This document shows positions 54,548 through 62,146 of a DNA stretch of 64,000 bases, piece after piece (the first letter of the stretch is position 1; the number at the start of each line of letters is the position of its first letter). This stretch comes from Synechococcales cyanobacterium C42_A2020_086 (lineage in GTDB: Bacteria > Cyanobacteriota > Cyanobacteriia > Elainellales > Elainellaceae), in the NCBI GenBank assembly GCA_015272325.1, contig JACYLU010000010.1, positions 1 through 64,000 on the forward strand, in the 5' to 3' direction. The position numbers and the translations under genes are program-made. A model generated the notes under the pieces. The model was not told the origin of the DNA and searched no databases. It saw nothing but the letters and a program-made list of their open reading frames with translations.

Positions 54548-55471
54548 GTGACCCAGCCTCCCAACTTTTATCCCCGCGATCTGATCGGCTACGGCCGCAC
54601 CCCGCCCCATCCGCAGTGGCCAGACCAAGCCCGCATTGCTGTGCAGTTTGTGATCAACTACGAAGAAGGTGGCGAAAACTGCATTCTACATGGCGACGAC
54701 GCTTCAGAAGCGTTTTTGTCGGAGGTGGTGGGGGCGGTGCCGTGGGTGGGGCTGCGGCATATGAACATTGAATCGATGTACGAATACGGCAGTCGGGCGG
54801 GATTTTGGCGGCTATATCGGCTGTTTACGCAGCGGCAAATTCCGGTGACGGTGTATGGCGTTGCCATGGCCCTAGAGCGCAACCCGGAGGCCGTCGCGGC
54901 AATGCAAGCAGCCGACTGGGAAATCGCCAGCCACGGCTACCGCTGGATCGACTACCGCGACTTTACCGAAGCTGCAGAGCGTGAGCATTTACAGAAAGCG
55001 ATCGAGATTCACACGCGGGTCACGGGCAGCCGTCCCCTAGGCTGGTATACGGGTCGTACCAGCGAGCACACGCGTAAGTTGGTAGTTGAAGAAGGCGGCT
55101 TCCTCTACGACTCGGACAGCTACGCCGACGACCTGCCCTACTGGAACACCGATTACGGCAAGCCCCATTTGGTGATTCCCTATACCCTCGATAACAACGA
55201 CATGCGCTTTGCCACAGCACAGGGCTTCAACTCGGGCGACCAGTTCTTTGCCTACCTACGAGACGCCTTTGATGTGCTGTATGCCGAAGGGGAAACCGCG
55301 CCCAAGATGATGAGCATTGGGCTACACTGCCGCCTTGTAGGACGACCAGGACGCGCTGCCTCGTTGGCTCGCTTCCTCGACTATGTGCAGCAGCACGACC
55401 GCGTCTGGATCTGTCGCCGCATTGATATTGCTCGCCACTGGCACGCCTATCACCCGCCACAGAAGCAGTAG
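54548..55471 (+). CDS. puuE: Allantoinase PuuE (polysaccharide-deacetylase fold)
   Basis: PuuE opens the ring of allantoin in purine breakdown without needing metal-dependent dihydropyrimidinase chemistry. The start 'YPRDLIGYGRTPPHPQWPDQ' and 'VQFVINYEEGGENCILHGDD', then 'YGSRAGFWRLYRLFTQRQIP', 'WEIASHGYRWIDYRDF', 'RPLGWYTGRTSEHTRKLVVE' and 'SIGLHCRLVGRPGRAASLAR' are all characteristic. Length 307 is standard. The start is GTG. No other purine-degradation gene is nearby. Confidence 0.92.
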   Translation: MTQPPNFYPRDLIGYGRTPPHPQWPDQARIAVQFVINYEEGGENCILHGDDASEAFLSEVVGAVPWVGLRHMNIESMYEYGSRAGFWRLYRLFTQRQIPVTVYGVAMALERNPEAVAAMQAADWEIASHGYRWIDYRDFTEAAEREHLQKAIEIHTRVTGSRPLGWYTGRTSEHTRKLVVEEGGFLYDSDSYADDLPYWNTDYGKPHLVIPYTLDNNDMRFATAQGFNSGDQFFAYLRDAFDVLYAEGETAPKMMSIGLHCRLVGRPGRAASLARFLDYVQQHDRVWICRRIDIARHWHAYHPPQKQ

Positions 55472-55584
55472 CCTGTTTTGCTCCCTACACGAGATAACTG
55501 ATGCTATCCACCGGCAGCTGGACACGAGAGTAGAGCCGGTACAGCTTGCAGTGGCAGCGCAAGGGTCTGCCGCCGAGGGTAACA

Positions 55585-55612
55585 AATCCTACAAGATGAA
55601 TCCTACAAGATG
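55585..55612. repeat. 14-bp perfect tandem dimer
   Basis: AATCCTACAAGATG occurs twice without a gap, just beyond the 3' end of the Mo-nitro_C gene. Confidence 0.9.
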
Positions 55613-55624
55613 AAACGTTGCTTT

Positions 55625-55915
55625 CTAGCAATAGCAGCGCACGTCTTGCTGACATTCATCTGCCAAGTAACAGAGTGCCCGGAACCGCAGCCCCACAACT
55701 TCTTCGTAGAGCGGATTCAGCTTGCAGAGCGGTGGAATATGAGCAACCTTATGTCCAAAGACATAAATATCTCGTTCAAAGGGGCATTGCACTGGAATCA
55801 CTCGACAAAGGAAGTGAGCAACTTCAGGATTATTAATTTTGAATTCATTCAACCATCGGCGAATTGGGTAAAGAACGTCTAATGCTTGAGGTTGTTTCGA
55901 AGTCGTTATGTTCAT
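55625..55915 (-). CDS. Mo-dependent nitrogenase C-terminal (Mo-nitro_C) family protein
   Basis: The 96-residue product reads 'PIRRWLNEFKINNPEVAHFL', 'CRVIPVQCPFERDIYVFGHK', 'VAHIPPLCKLNPLYEEVVGL' and 'RFRALCYLADECQQD', the signature of the Mo-nitro_C family. Despite the name, it is a small Cys-containing cyanobacterial protein not restricted to nitrogen fixers, and its function is unknown. A plus-strand frame at 55610-55882 overlaps it and is a shadow. No nif gene lies in the window. Confidence 0.85.
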   Translation of the reverse strand: MNITTSKQPQALDVLYPIRRWLNEFKINNPEVAHFLCRVIPVQCPFERDIYVFGHKVAHIPPLCKLNPLYEEVVGLRFRALCYLADECQQDVRCYC

Positions 55916-56002
55916 TAGTTCTGAAGGGTGATGAATCAGAAAAGGTGAATCAGAGTTGGTGAATCAACATGATGTAGAAGCAGCTCTCCATGTACCGTCC
56001 TC

Positions 56003-56026
56003 GGTACTATGACAGGTACTATGACC
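56003..56026. repeat. 12-bp tandem dimer
   Basis: GGTACTATGACA then GGTACTATGACC (one mismatch), upstream of the Mo-nitro_C gene. Nearby, GGTGAATCA also occurs twice (55944-55970). Confidence 0.78.
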
Positions 56027-56168
56027 ATGTAATGTCTGCTCTATACCTACAGTCTAGCTATAAAGTTAGAAAATAGGTGTACAGTCAATATATAAACTTG
56101 TTTTATGAAACATAACTCTCGCTTAAGGAGGAACCTAAAGCGGAACAACCCTCACTCGCAAGTCGGAT

Positions 56169-57929
56169 TTAGCGCTGCAGGCGAAAACTAGCTGCTGTGA
56201 GATTGCTATTTGCAGACCGGAAACCGTCAATCAGAGCGAACAGCCCACCTGTGCCAAAGCCTGCCAAAGCACCATTCGGATTGTAGTAGAGCCGTCCGCT
56301 GGAACGCACATAAGTAATTAGGGCTTCGCTGATCTGGGCTGCTGCCTCAGACTCAACGCTGGCAAATTTGACTGTGCTGCCTAGTGCCGTGAAGGTAGTG
56401 CGGCTCAATACAATTTTGTCTCTGCTGCGTTCAAAGTCGGTAATCCGGTCACGCCCGTCGCTGGCTACAAACGCAGCTCCAGTGTTGAAGATGAAGTGAT
56501 CTCGCCCGCTGCCGCCGGTGAGTCGGTCGCTGCCCGTGCCACCTGTCAGCCGATCGTCGCCACCTAGTCCGGTGAGAACATCCGCTCCATCATGACCATT
56601 GAGGCGATTGCGGGTATTGCTGCCGATTAGCGTATCGCGGAGCTGGGTGCCTTGGGCGTTATTAAAATTGCGAACTGAGGTTCGTATGGGTGGGCTGCTG
56701 TTAATGATCAGGGTGCCGCGATCCAGGTTCACGCTAATCGACACATCTGCTTCTTGCGAACCGTCAATTTCGCCGGACTGCTGATTCGACCGCAGCAACA
56801 CATAGCTACTTTGATTCAAGATAACCGAGGCATTGGCCGTAGCGCTGCTGGTGACAACATCGGGCTTGCCATCTTGGTTGAAATCGCCAATCGCGATATC
56901 TTTAGGAGCGGTTGCTATGCTAGCGAAGCGGGCCCTGCCAAACCCGCCCTTGCCATCTCCCAACAGCACCGCCATGATGCCCGAGCCATCTAGCGTTCCT
57001 GCCAGATCTAGCGTTCCGTCACCGTTCAGATCCGCCGCAGCTAAGGTGCTGATGCCACCCCCAGCAGCCAGCAAAACGGCGCGATCAAACCGACCGTTGC
57101 CGTCATTGAGTAAAACGCTGATATTGCCGGTGCTAGATTGCCCCGCATTGCCGGTGGCGATATCAAGATAGCCGTCGCGGTTAAAATCGCCGCTCACCAG
57201 CGACACAGGATTGCTACCACTCACCAAGTAACCGAGTGGTTCCTCAAACCGGTTGTTGCCTTTGCCCCGCAGCAGTGATATCGAATTTGAGGCGGCGTCT
57301 GCGGTGACAATATCAAGCTTGCCGTCGCGGTCAAAATCGCCGGTCACCACATCAAAGGGTTGGGAACCACGGACGTTGACGGTCTCGGCATCGCGAAAGC
57401 GACCGTTGCCCTCGTTCAGCAGAATCGACACCGAGTTAGCTCCTACCGCAGCATTGGCGGCAACAAGATCGAGGCGACCATCCCGGTTAAAGTCACCTGT
57501 CGCTACGGCATTAGGTTGATTACCCACTCGCAGCGAGGTGGCTGGCTGAAACGTACCGTCGCCATTGCCGATGAGCAGCGACAGAGTATTGGAACCAAAG
57601 TTGGCTGCCACTAAATCAGGAATGCCATCCCCGTTCAACTCTCCACTTACCGCTCCAAAAACACTCAAACCGCCGCTGTTCGTCGCCGGTGTCGGGATAA
57701 AACTGCCGTTACCGCTGCCGAGAAACAGCAGCAGATTATTTTGTAGCGCTGTGTTCGCTAGCGTGATCGCCAGATCCAGTCTGCCATCCTGATTAAAATC
57801 GTCTACGACCACCGCCGCTGAAGAGCCACCCGTCGGCAGACGCGTCGCTGAGCCGAGTGCAAAGGAAGGATTGAAGAGGGTGCTAGCACCGCGAGACGTA
57901 CGGGTAGACCGGAATGCAGAGGATATCAT
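56169..57929 (-). CDS. FG-GAP/VCBS-repeat protein with RTX calcium-binding motif
   Basis: Residues about 25-390 contain about seven FG-GAP/VCBS blades with the calcium-binding pattern DxNxDGxxD ('DFNQDGRLDLAI', 'DFDRDGKLDIVT', 'DLNGDGTLDLAG', 'DFNQDGKPDVVT'), predicting a beta-propeller like the integrin alpha head. Near residues 440-485, 'GHDGADVLTGLGGDDRLTGG' is an RTX nonapeptide run. There is no N-terminal signal peptide, and the C-terminal tail is as expected for type I secretion. The role is probably adhesion or a surface layer. No type I transporter genes are adjacent. Confidence 0.9.
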   Translation of the reverse strand: MISSAFRSTRTSRGASTLFNPSFALGSATRLPTGGSSAAVVVDDFNQDGRLDLAITLANTALQNNLLLFLGSGNGSFIPTPATNSGGLSVFGAVSGELNGDGIPDLVAANFGSNTLSLLIGNGDGTFQPATSLRVGNQPNAVATGDFNRDGRLDLVAANAAVGANSVSILLNEGNGRFRDAETVNVRGSQPFDVVTGDFDRDGKLDIVTADAASNSISLLRGKGNNRFEEPLGYLVSGSNPVSLVSGDFNRDGYLDIATGNAGQSSTGNISVLLNDGNGRFDRAVLLAAGGGISTLAAADLNGDGTLDLAGTLDGSGIMAVLLGDGKGGFGRARFASIATAPKDIAIGDFNQDGKPDVVTSSATANASVILNQSSYVLLRSNQQSGEIDGSQEADVSISVNLDRGTLIINSSPPIRTSVRNFNNAQGTQLRDTLIGSNTRNRLNGHDGADVLTGLGGDDRLTGGTGSDRLTGGSGRDHFIFNTGAAFVASDGRDRITDFERSRDKIVLSRTTFTALGSTVKFASVESEAAAQISEALITYVRSSGRLYYNPNGALAGFGTGGLFALIDGFRSANSNLTAASFRLQR

Positions 57930-58438
57930 AAGCTGTCAAGGGGTCAAGTTTGGGCAGCCCCTACCGATGGAGTTTTAGCGGCAATCATTCGCCTAGATCC
58001 TCCATATGCAGCGTGGGTCGATTCAGTTTAGACGTTAATCTTGATTCTGACAAGACTGTCATCCTCTGCAAGCGTAAGTGAGTCAGTTAGTGTGTTTGTG
58101 AGGTATCTAGGTATGTCTTGCTGTGTGACTCCACTGGTGCAGGCAAACAGGCAGCAGTGTTCACAGAATCCTCAGCCCGTAGTCCATGCCCAACAGCTGC
58201 TTTGAGGCAAGGCAGCAAGAGCGACAGAATTAAACCGCAGAGCAGACGTCCTGTTTACAAACCAGTTTATTCACCAGTTTACAAACCAGATCCCTGCTCC
58301 ACGGTGCTAGTTGTTGAGGTGACGCTGCTCAATCCAGCTAGGACACATCCAGGAAGCAGTAAATGTTCTGACTCCAGACTGATTTGAACTCCACTAGTCT
58401 AAATGACGATTGAGAGAATTCGGCTAAAATGCAGCTGC
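57930..58438. other. Intergenic spacer of about 510 bases
   Basis: No gene. The plus frame at 58118-58387 is driven by the 12-bp repeat at 58253-58288 (which gives 'VYKPVYSPVYKP') and has no recognisable domain. Confidence 0.5.
58253..58288. repeat. 12-bp tandem trimer
   Basis: GTTTACAAACCA, GTTTATTCACCA and GTTTACAAACCA follow one another. The outer copies are identical; the middle one differs at three positions. Confidence 0.85.
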
Positions 58439-59521
58439 TCACGGGCAAGGGATACCTTCCGCACCTATTGGTGGTACACCATGAATAGGCGGCATCGGAA
58501 CGGTGCTTCCCATGGACGGACCTTCACCCAAGGCTGAGCTTTGCATGGGGACATCATGAAAGCGTGGAGGTTGATTCAGTCCAGGTGACATAGAAGGGGC
58601 GAAAGGAGCGGAGAATGCACCTGCGGTGAGGGTAGGGAGATGGTGTTGAATCAATGCCAAAGAAATGGCAATGGTTGTGGCATTTCCAGGCATATGTGGA
58701 TTAACTGCGGTGTTGATGCCAATGACTTCTCCTTGTTGATTCAATAGCGGTCCACCAGAGTTACCGGGATGAACCTCTGCGTCGGTCAACAAAATACCAT
58801 CTAACGTCACTTTTTTGAGAACACCTCGGGTAACCACCTCAGGATTGGCATAAGGAGCACCAATTGCCCAGACCGGCTCTCCTTCTTGGGGCTGTGCACT
58901 CGCTAGTCGAGCTACGGGTAAATGGTTTGCTCCGCTGATTTTCACAAGTGCCAAGTCATTAAAAATTTCGCCGCTACCCGTGCCTGGATGCACCACGGTT
59001 GCCGACAATTCACTCGCATCGGATAAACGTACTCGCCAGCCGTTTCTGCTACTCCCCTGCACTACATGGCTATTAGTCAGTACGAGACCATCAGCACTGA
59101 GGATGACTCCTGAACCTACTGCTTGGTTATTGCTCAACATCACCACAGCGGTATTAGCTTCAGCAATTTCAGGAGGGGTATCGGGCGGCAGATCGGGATC
59201 CTGAACCACGGGGCGTGCGTCAGATCGTTCCGTTTGTGGTGGCAGAACCGAAGGAGGATGGTCTGGCAAACCTGGGGACATCCAGCCCGGATGGGGAGCG
59301 GTTTGCTCTGCAGCTGAAAACGGTTCTGCATCAGGAGGTCCAAACCACGGCTGCCAAGGAGCATTGGCTATAGGAGCAGTTAGCAGTTTATTGACTGCGG
59401 CAATCACAGCCGCAACGGTGACCAGCCGCAGCAATTCCGCTGAGCGGGGGCGAAGTCGTCGCTTTGTTTTTCTATGCGATTTTTTAAAGGAGCGGTGCTT
59501 AGGGCTTAAATGGGTAGTCAT
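58439..59521 (-). CDS. Membrane-anchored trypsin-like serine protease without PDZ domain
   Basis: An N-terminal basic stretch and one membrane span (about residues 30-50) precede a Pro-rich linker. A trypsin-fold protease domain (about 115-300) follows, with all three catalytic motifs: His in 'GLVLTNSHVVQG', Asp in 'IFNDLALVKI', Ser in 'EVHPGNSGGPLLNQQG'. The fold resembles HtrA/Deg proteases, but no PDZ domain follows; the C-terminus is a Pro/Met-rich tail. A periplasmic protein-quality or regulatory protease is inferred. I prefer the ATG at 59521 over 59557. Confidence 0.85.
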   Translation of the reverse strand: MTTHLSPKHRSFKKSHRKTKRRLRPRSAELLRLVTVAAVIAAVNKLLTAPIANAPWQPWFGPPDAEPFSAAEQTAPHPGWMSPGLPDHPPSVLPPQTERSDARPVVQDPDLPPDTPPEIAEANTAVVMLSNNQAVGSGVILSADGLVLTNSHVVQGSSRNGWRVRLSDASELSATVVHPGTGSGEIFNDLALVKISGANHLPVARLASAQPQEGEPVWAIGAPYANPEVVTRGVLKKVTLDGILLTDAEVHPGNSGGPLLNQQGEVIGINTAVNPHMPGNATTIAISLALIQHHLPTLTAGAFSAPFAPSMSPGLNQPPRFHDVPMQSSALGEGPSMGSTVPMPPIHGVPPIGAEGIPCP

Positions 59522-59598
59522 AGAGATTCGCAGCCTGAGAGATCGAGAAGAGGGCATTCAGCGACTAAATTCCAGGGATGGGCAACTCTAGACGTCCG

Positions 59599-59626
59599 CT
59601 TTAGAGGTCGAACTTTAGAAGTCGAA
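59599..59626. repeat. 14-bp tandem dimer
   Basis: CTTTAGAGGTCGAA then CTTTAGAAGTCGAA (one mismatch), in the spacer between the protease and HTH genes. Confidence 0.8.
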
Positions 59627-59730
59627 TCATTCGCTGGCTGCAATAATTGTAAGAACAAATGTACTAATTTGCAAATCTCTTGCTGCCCTTTGCAATGAGG
59701 AGTGGTGGTCTGTCCGTAGCAAATCTCAGG

Positions 59731-59765
59731 AAAAATAAAAAACCAGCAGGTGCAACACCTACTGG
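59731..59765 (-). terminator. Intrinsic terminator of the HTH-protein gene
   Basis: Read on the minus strand, CCAGTAGGTG and CACCTGCTGG form a 10-bp stem (one mismatch) with a 3-base loop, followed by a T-rich tract (TTTTTTATTTTT). It lies 83 bases beyond the stop of the gene at 59848-60387. It is the clearest Rho-independent terminator in the window. Confidence 0.82.
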
Positions 59766-59847
59766 GAGATAGCTCAATTCACTGATTCAAGTTACACCGA
59801 TTGGTGTAGATTCAATCTGGTCTTATTACCCCTGATGAGACAACAGT

Positions 59848-60387
59848 TCAACTATCTTGAGTCCTCCGTCCCCGTCGCCGTGCTGATACAGCCGTTGGCT
59901 TGGTAGCAGCCGCACTACTTTTGGTTTTGGTGCGGGTTGCAGTTTTGGCAGTGGTTTTCCGAGCTGAACCGCGGGTAGATTTGGCCATTTCTACGGGTTC
60001 TGGCTCTTCATCCCCCTCGGACTGAACGTCGGGCAGGGTAGCAGGAGCGAGAGCCGTCGCGGATTCAGCGGGGCTTGTTGTTTTGCGGGTTCGCCGCCCT
60101 GCCTTAGCTTTGGGTTGGGTCTGCCGCTTGCTGCGAGCCAAGTAGTATCTCAGCGAGGAAGGGGCAATTTTCATGCCTTGATCGCCCAGCATATCGGCAA
60201 CATCTTCATAGGTATATCCCTTGTCGAGAGCAGCCGTGATGCTGTCTTGCATTAACTCTACTGCTTCGCGTAAGGATAAATTCTCCTTCGGCTTGTCGGG
60301 CAGGCTTTGCAATGCTTGGGCAGCCTGTTCGATTGCAGTTTGAGTTACTGGAGTCGAGTTAGATGGACGTCGTGTTGCAGTGGTCAT
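59848..60387 (-). CDS. Helix-turn-helix protein with Lys/Thr-rich tail, hypothetical
   Basis: Residues about 35-90 ('LSLREAVELMQDSITAALDK', 'GYTYEDVADMLGDQGMKIAP', 'SSLRYYLARSKRQ') form a helix-turn-helix resembling those in plasmid mobilisation and chromosome-associated proteins ('GYSLEEIAELL...P.TLR.YL'). The rest is rich in Lys, Arg, Thr and Ala ('KAGRRTRKTTS', 'KTATRTKTKSS'), like histone-H1-type tails, suggesting non-specific DNA binding. I do not know a named family. It has its own intrinsic terminator. Confidence 0.7.
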   Translation of the reverse strand: MTTATRRPSNSTPVTQTAIEQAAQALQSLPDKPKENLSLREAVELMQDSITAALDKGYTYEDVADMLGDQGMKIAPSSLRYYLARSKRQTQPKAKAGRRTRKTTSPAESATALAPATLPDVQSEGDEEPEPVEMAKSTRGSARKTTAKTATRTKTKSSAAATKPTAVSARRRGRRTQDS

Positions 60388-60747
60388 CGGTTGATTGAGT
60401 CGAGGTAAGTTTCCAGGTCACTACACGCCAATATTTGTTGCCATCTTTTTGTCCAAGATGCAATATATGTCGAGTAATGAATCAATAATATACGCTCCGC
60501 GTATTCCTGTGCATGTATGACCGCATGATTTTAGATATGCTGAGCCGCATTTAGCCAAGACTTTTGGCGTAATTTTCTGCGCAGAACCGCGTATACGGAA
60601 TCTCGACCAGACTAGGGAGAGGTAAATTGGCTACTTTATCTAACCAAAACGGGTTGGATAGAACAATCGAGCTATTACAGGAAAGCAACAGCAACAGGGA
60701 GACGGTCAGAACCCTGCCATGCCACCCTAGAATGCACTTTAGATGCA
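60388..60747. other. Spacer upstream of the HTH gene
   Basis: About 360 bases with no gene; a 98-codon minus frame at 60551-60847 overlaps glsA and is not protein-like. The part at 60430-60500 is AT-rich and probably carries the HTH gene promoter. Confidence 0.4.
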
Positions 60748-61671
60748 CTAGAGAAACAGGCTGAGCTGTAGGGATTGACTCAGGGCCTCCAAGAAGGCGA
60801 TGCCGGCAATTGAGTTGCCTGCAGCATCTAGTGCTGGACTGTAGCAAGCAATCGCTCCTTGGCGCGGAACGACCGCTATTAGTGCACCGCTAATGCCCGA
60901 CTTGATGGGTAGGCCGATGGTCACTGCTGCCCGACCAGACGCTTCGTATAGGCCGCAGGTCAGCATCAGCGCATTCACAATTTGGCGATGGGGCAGTCGC
61001 ACAGGTGGGATCTCTGCCTGAGTGCCAGCCAAGAGAGTACCTAAACGAGCCAAGTCCTGTACTTGTCCAGCTAGACAGCAAATGTGCTCATAAACATTCA
61101 GAGCGTGCTCCGCGTCGAGGATGGCACCCGAGGCAACTAGGTATTGCGACAGCATATAATTGCGCTCCCGCCCTGTAGAGCGAACCGAAGCCAAAGCAGA
61201 CTGATCCAAAAACAACTGGCAACCCGCCTGTTGATTCAACCATCGACAAAATTGCTGGCAACAGTCACTCGCATTCTGCCCTGGCAAGCGCGCTGCTAGC
61301 GTAATCGCGCCACTGTTAATCATAGGGTTACGCGGTCGCCCCTTGTCTTGACGTAATTGATCAAGGGAATTGAAGGACTCATGGGAAGGATCTATTCCGA
61401 CCCACTGAAACACCGCTTCGGCACCAACCTGTTCTAGCAAGTACAGCAACACAAACGGTTTAATCACACTCATCAGGGGAAAGACGCACTCTTGATTCCC
61501 CACTCCCAGAGAAAATCCAGCCTCGGCCTCGATCCAGACTGCAAACCAGTCAGGGTTTGCCGTTGCCAGACACGGAATGCGCTTTGCCACGTGACCATAC
61601 TTAGCCTGTGCTCTCGCTGATTCCATCCACGTCAAAAGCTGCGCCTGTGTCACTGCTGTCAAGGAATTCAC
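60748..61671 (-). CDS. glsA: Glutaminase
   Basis: Hydrolyses glutamine to glutamate and ammonia with a serine beta-lactamase-like fold. The catalytic SxxK is 'FPLMSVIKPFVLL' (S68, K71). 'GRPRNPMINSGAITLAARLP' and 'RERNYMLSQYLVASGAI' (usually 'RN.A.A'), then 'GLYEASGRAAVTIGLPIKSG' and 'ISGALIAVVPRQGAIACYSP' are all family motifs. Length 307 is standard. The gene stands alone on the minus strand. Confidence 0.92.
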   Translation of the reverse strand: MNSLTAVTQAQLLTWMESARAQAKYGHVAKRIPCLATANPDWFAVWIEAEAGFSLGVGNQECVFPLMSVIKPFVLLYLLEQVGAEAVFQWVGIDPSHESFNSLDQLRQDKGRPRNPMINSGAITLAARLPGQNASDCCQQFCRWLNQQAGCQLFLDQSALASVRSTGRERNYMLSQYLVASGAILDAEHALNVYEHICCLAGQVQDLARLGTLLAGTQAEIPPVRLPHRQIVNALMLTCGLYEASGRAAVTIGLPIKSGISGALIAVVPRQGAIACYSPALDAAGNSIAGIAFLEALSQSLQLSLFL

Positions 61672-62146
61672 CCGTTCGCCCCATGTTTACTATAGGTTTT
61701 CTACCACTTGATTTCCCGTTTGCTGCATGGATGAGAGTTCATTGCTGGCGTTGCGCTTGTGTGATCCTACTAATCACAGTAGGTATATCTACATCTCCCC
61801 TTATATCTCTCTCCTTTATACATTGGGAAATTTCAGCCCATTCAGAGTCGATCTACAAGTGATCAGCCTATCTTATGATGCTTCTTACAATCATAAAAAT
61901 GAGTGGTGCTTGAGAAGCACGACCCGCTATTTCAAGGGGTATCCTAAGGTCGATGTACTTCGAGGGTGGCATGATTGGGAAGCCTGTGCCAACTCCAGTA
62001 ACCTCTGGGTTTCTGGTATCCCAAGGTCGATGTACTCCGAGGGTGGCATGAAGTAAAGTAAGGAAGTCAGGGTGTGTGGTCGGCGATGCTCTACACCTTC
62101 TGGGTGAGCTTCTCTTCTCTTCTTTTCTTTGCGTTGCGGATAGGAA
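61672..62146. other. Divergent spacer with a 37-bp repeat
   Basis: About 475 bases between glsA and the kinase gene. Two near-identical 37-bp copies lie at 61938-61974 and 62015-62051. Frames on both strands through this area have no recognisable domains. Confidence 0.5.
61938..62051. repeat. 37-bp direct repeat, two copies 77 bp apart
   Basis: Copy 1 (61938-61974) and copy 2 (62015-62051) begin GGTATCCYAAGGTCGATGTA and end CGAGGGTGGCATGA. They differ at only two positions, both C/T transitions. The 40 bases between them are unrelated to the repeat. Confidence 0.9.

Noticed and set aside
55610-55882. 90-codon plus-strand ORF with a signal-like start
   Set aside because: The opposite strand encodes a clear Mo-nitro_C protein over the same bases.
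58118-58387. 89-codon plus-strand ORF
   Set aside because: Its only feature, 'VYKPVYSPVYKP', is the translation of the 12-bp intergenic trimer.
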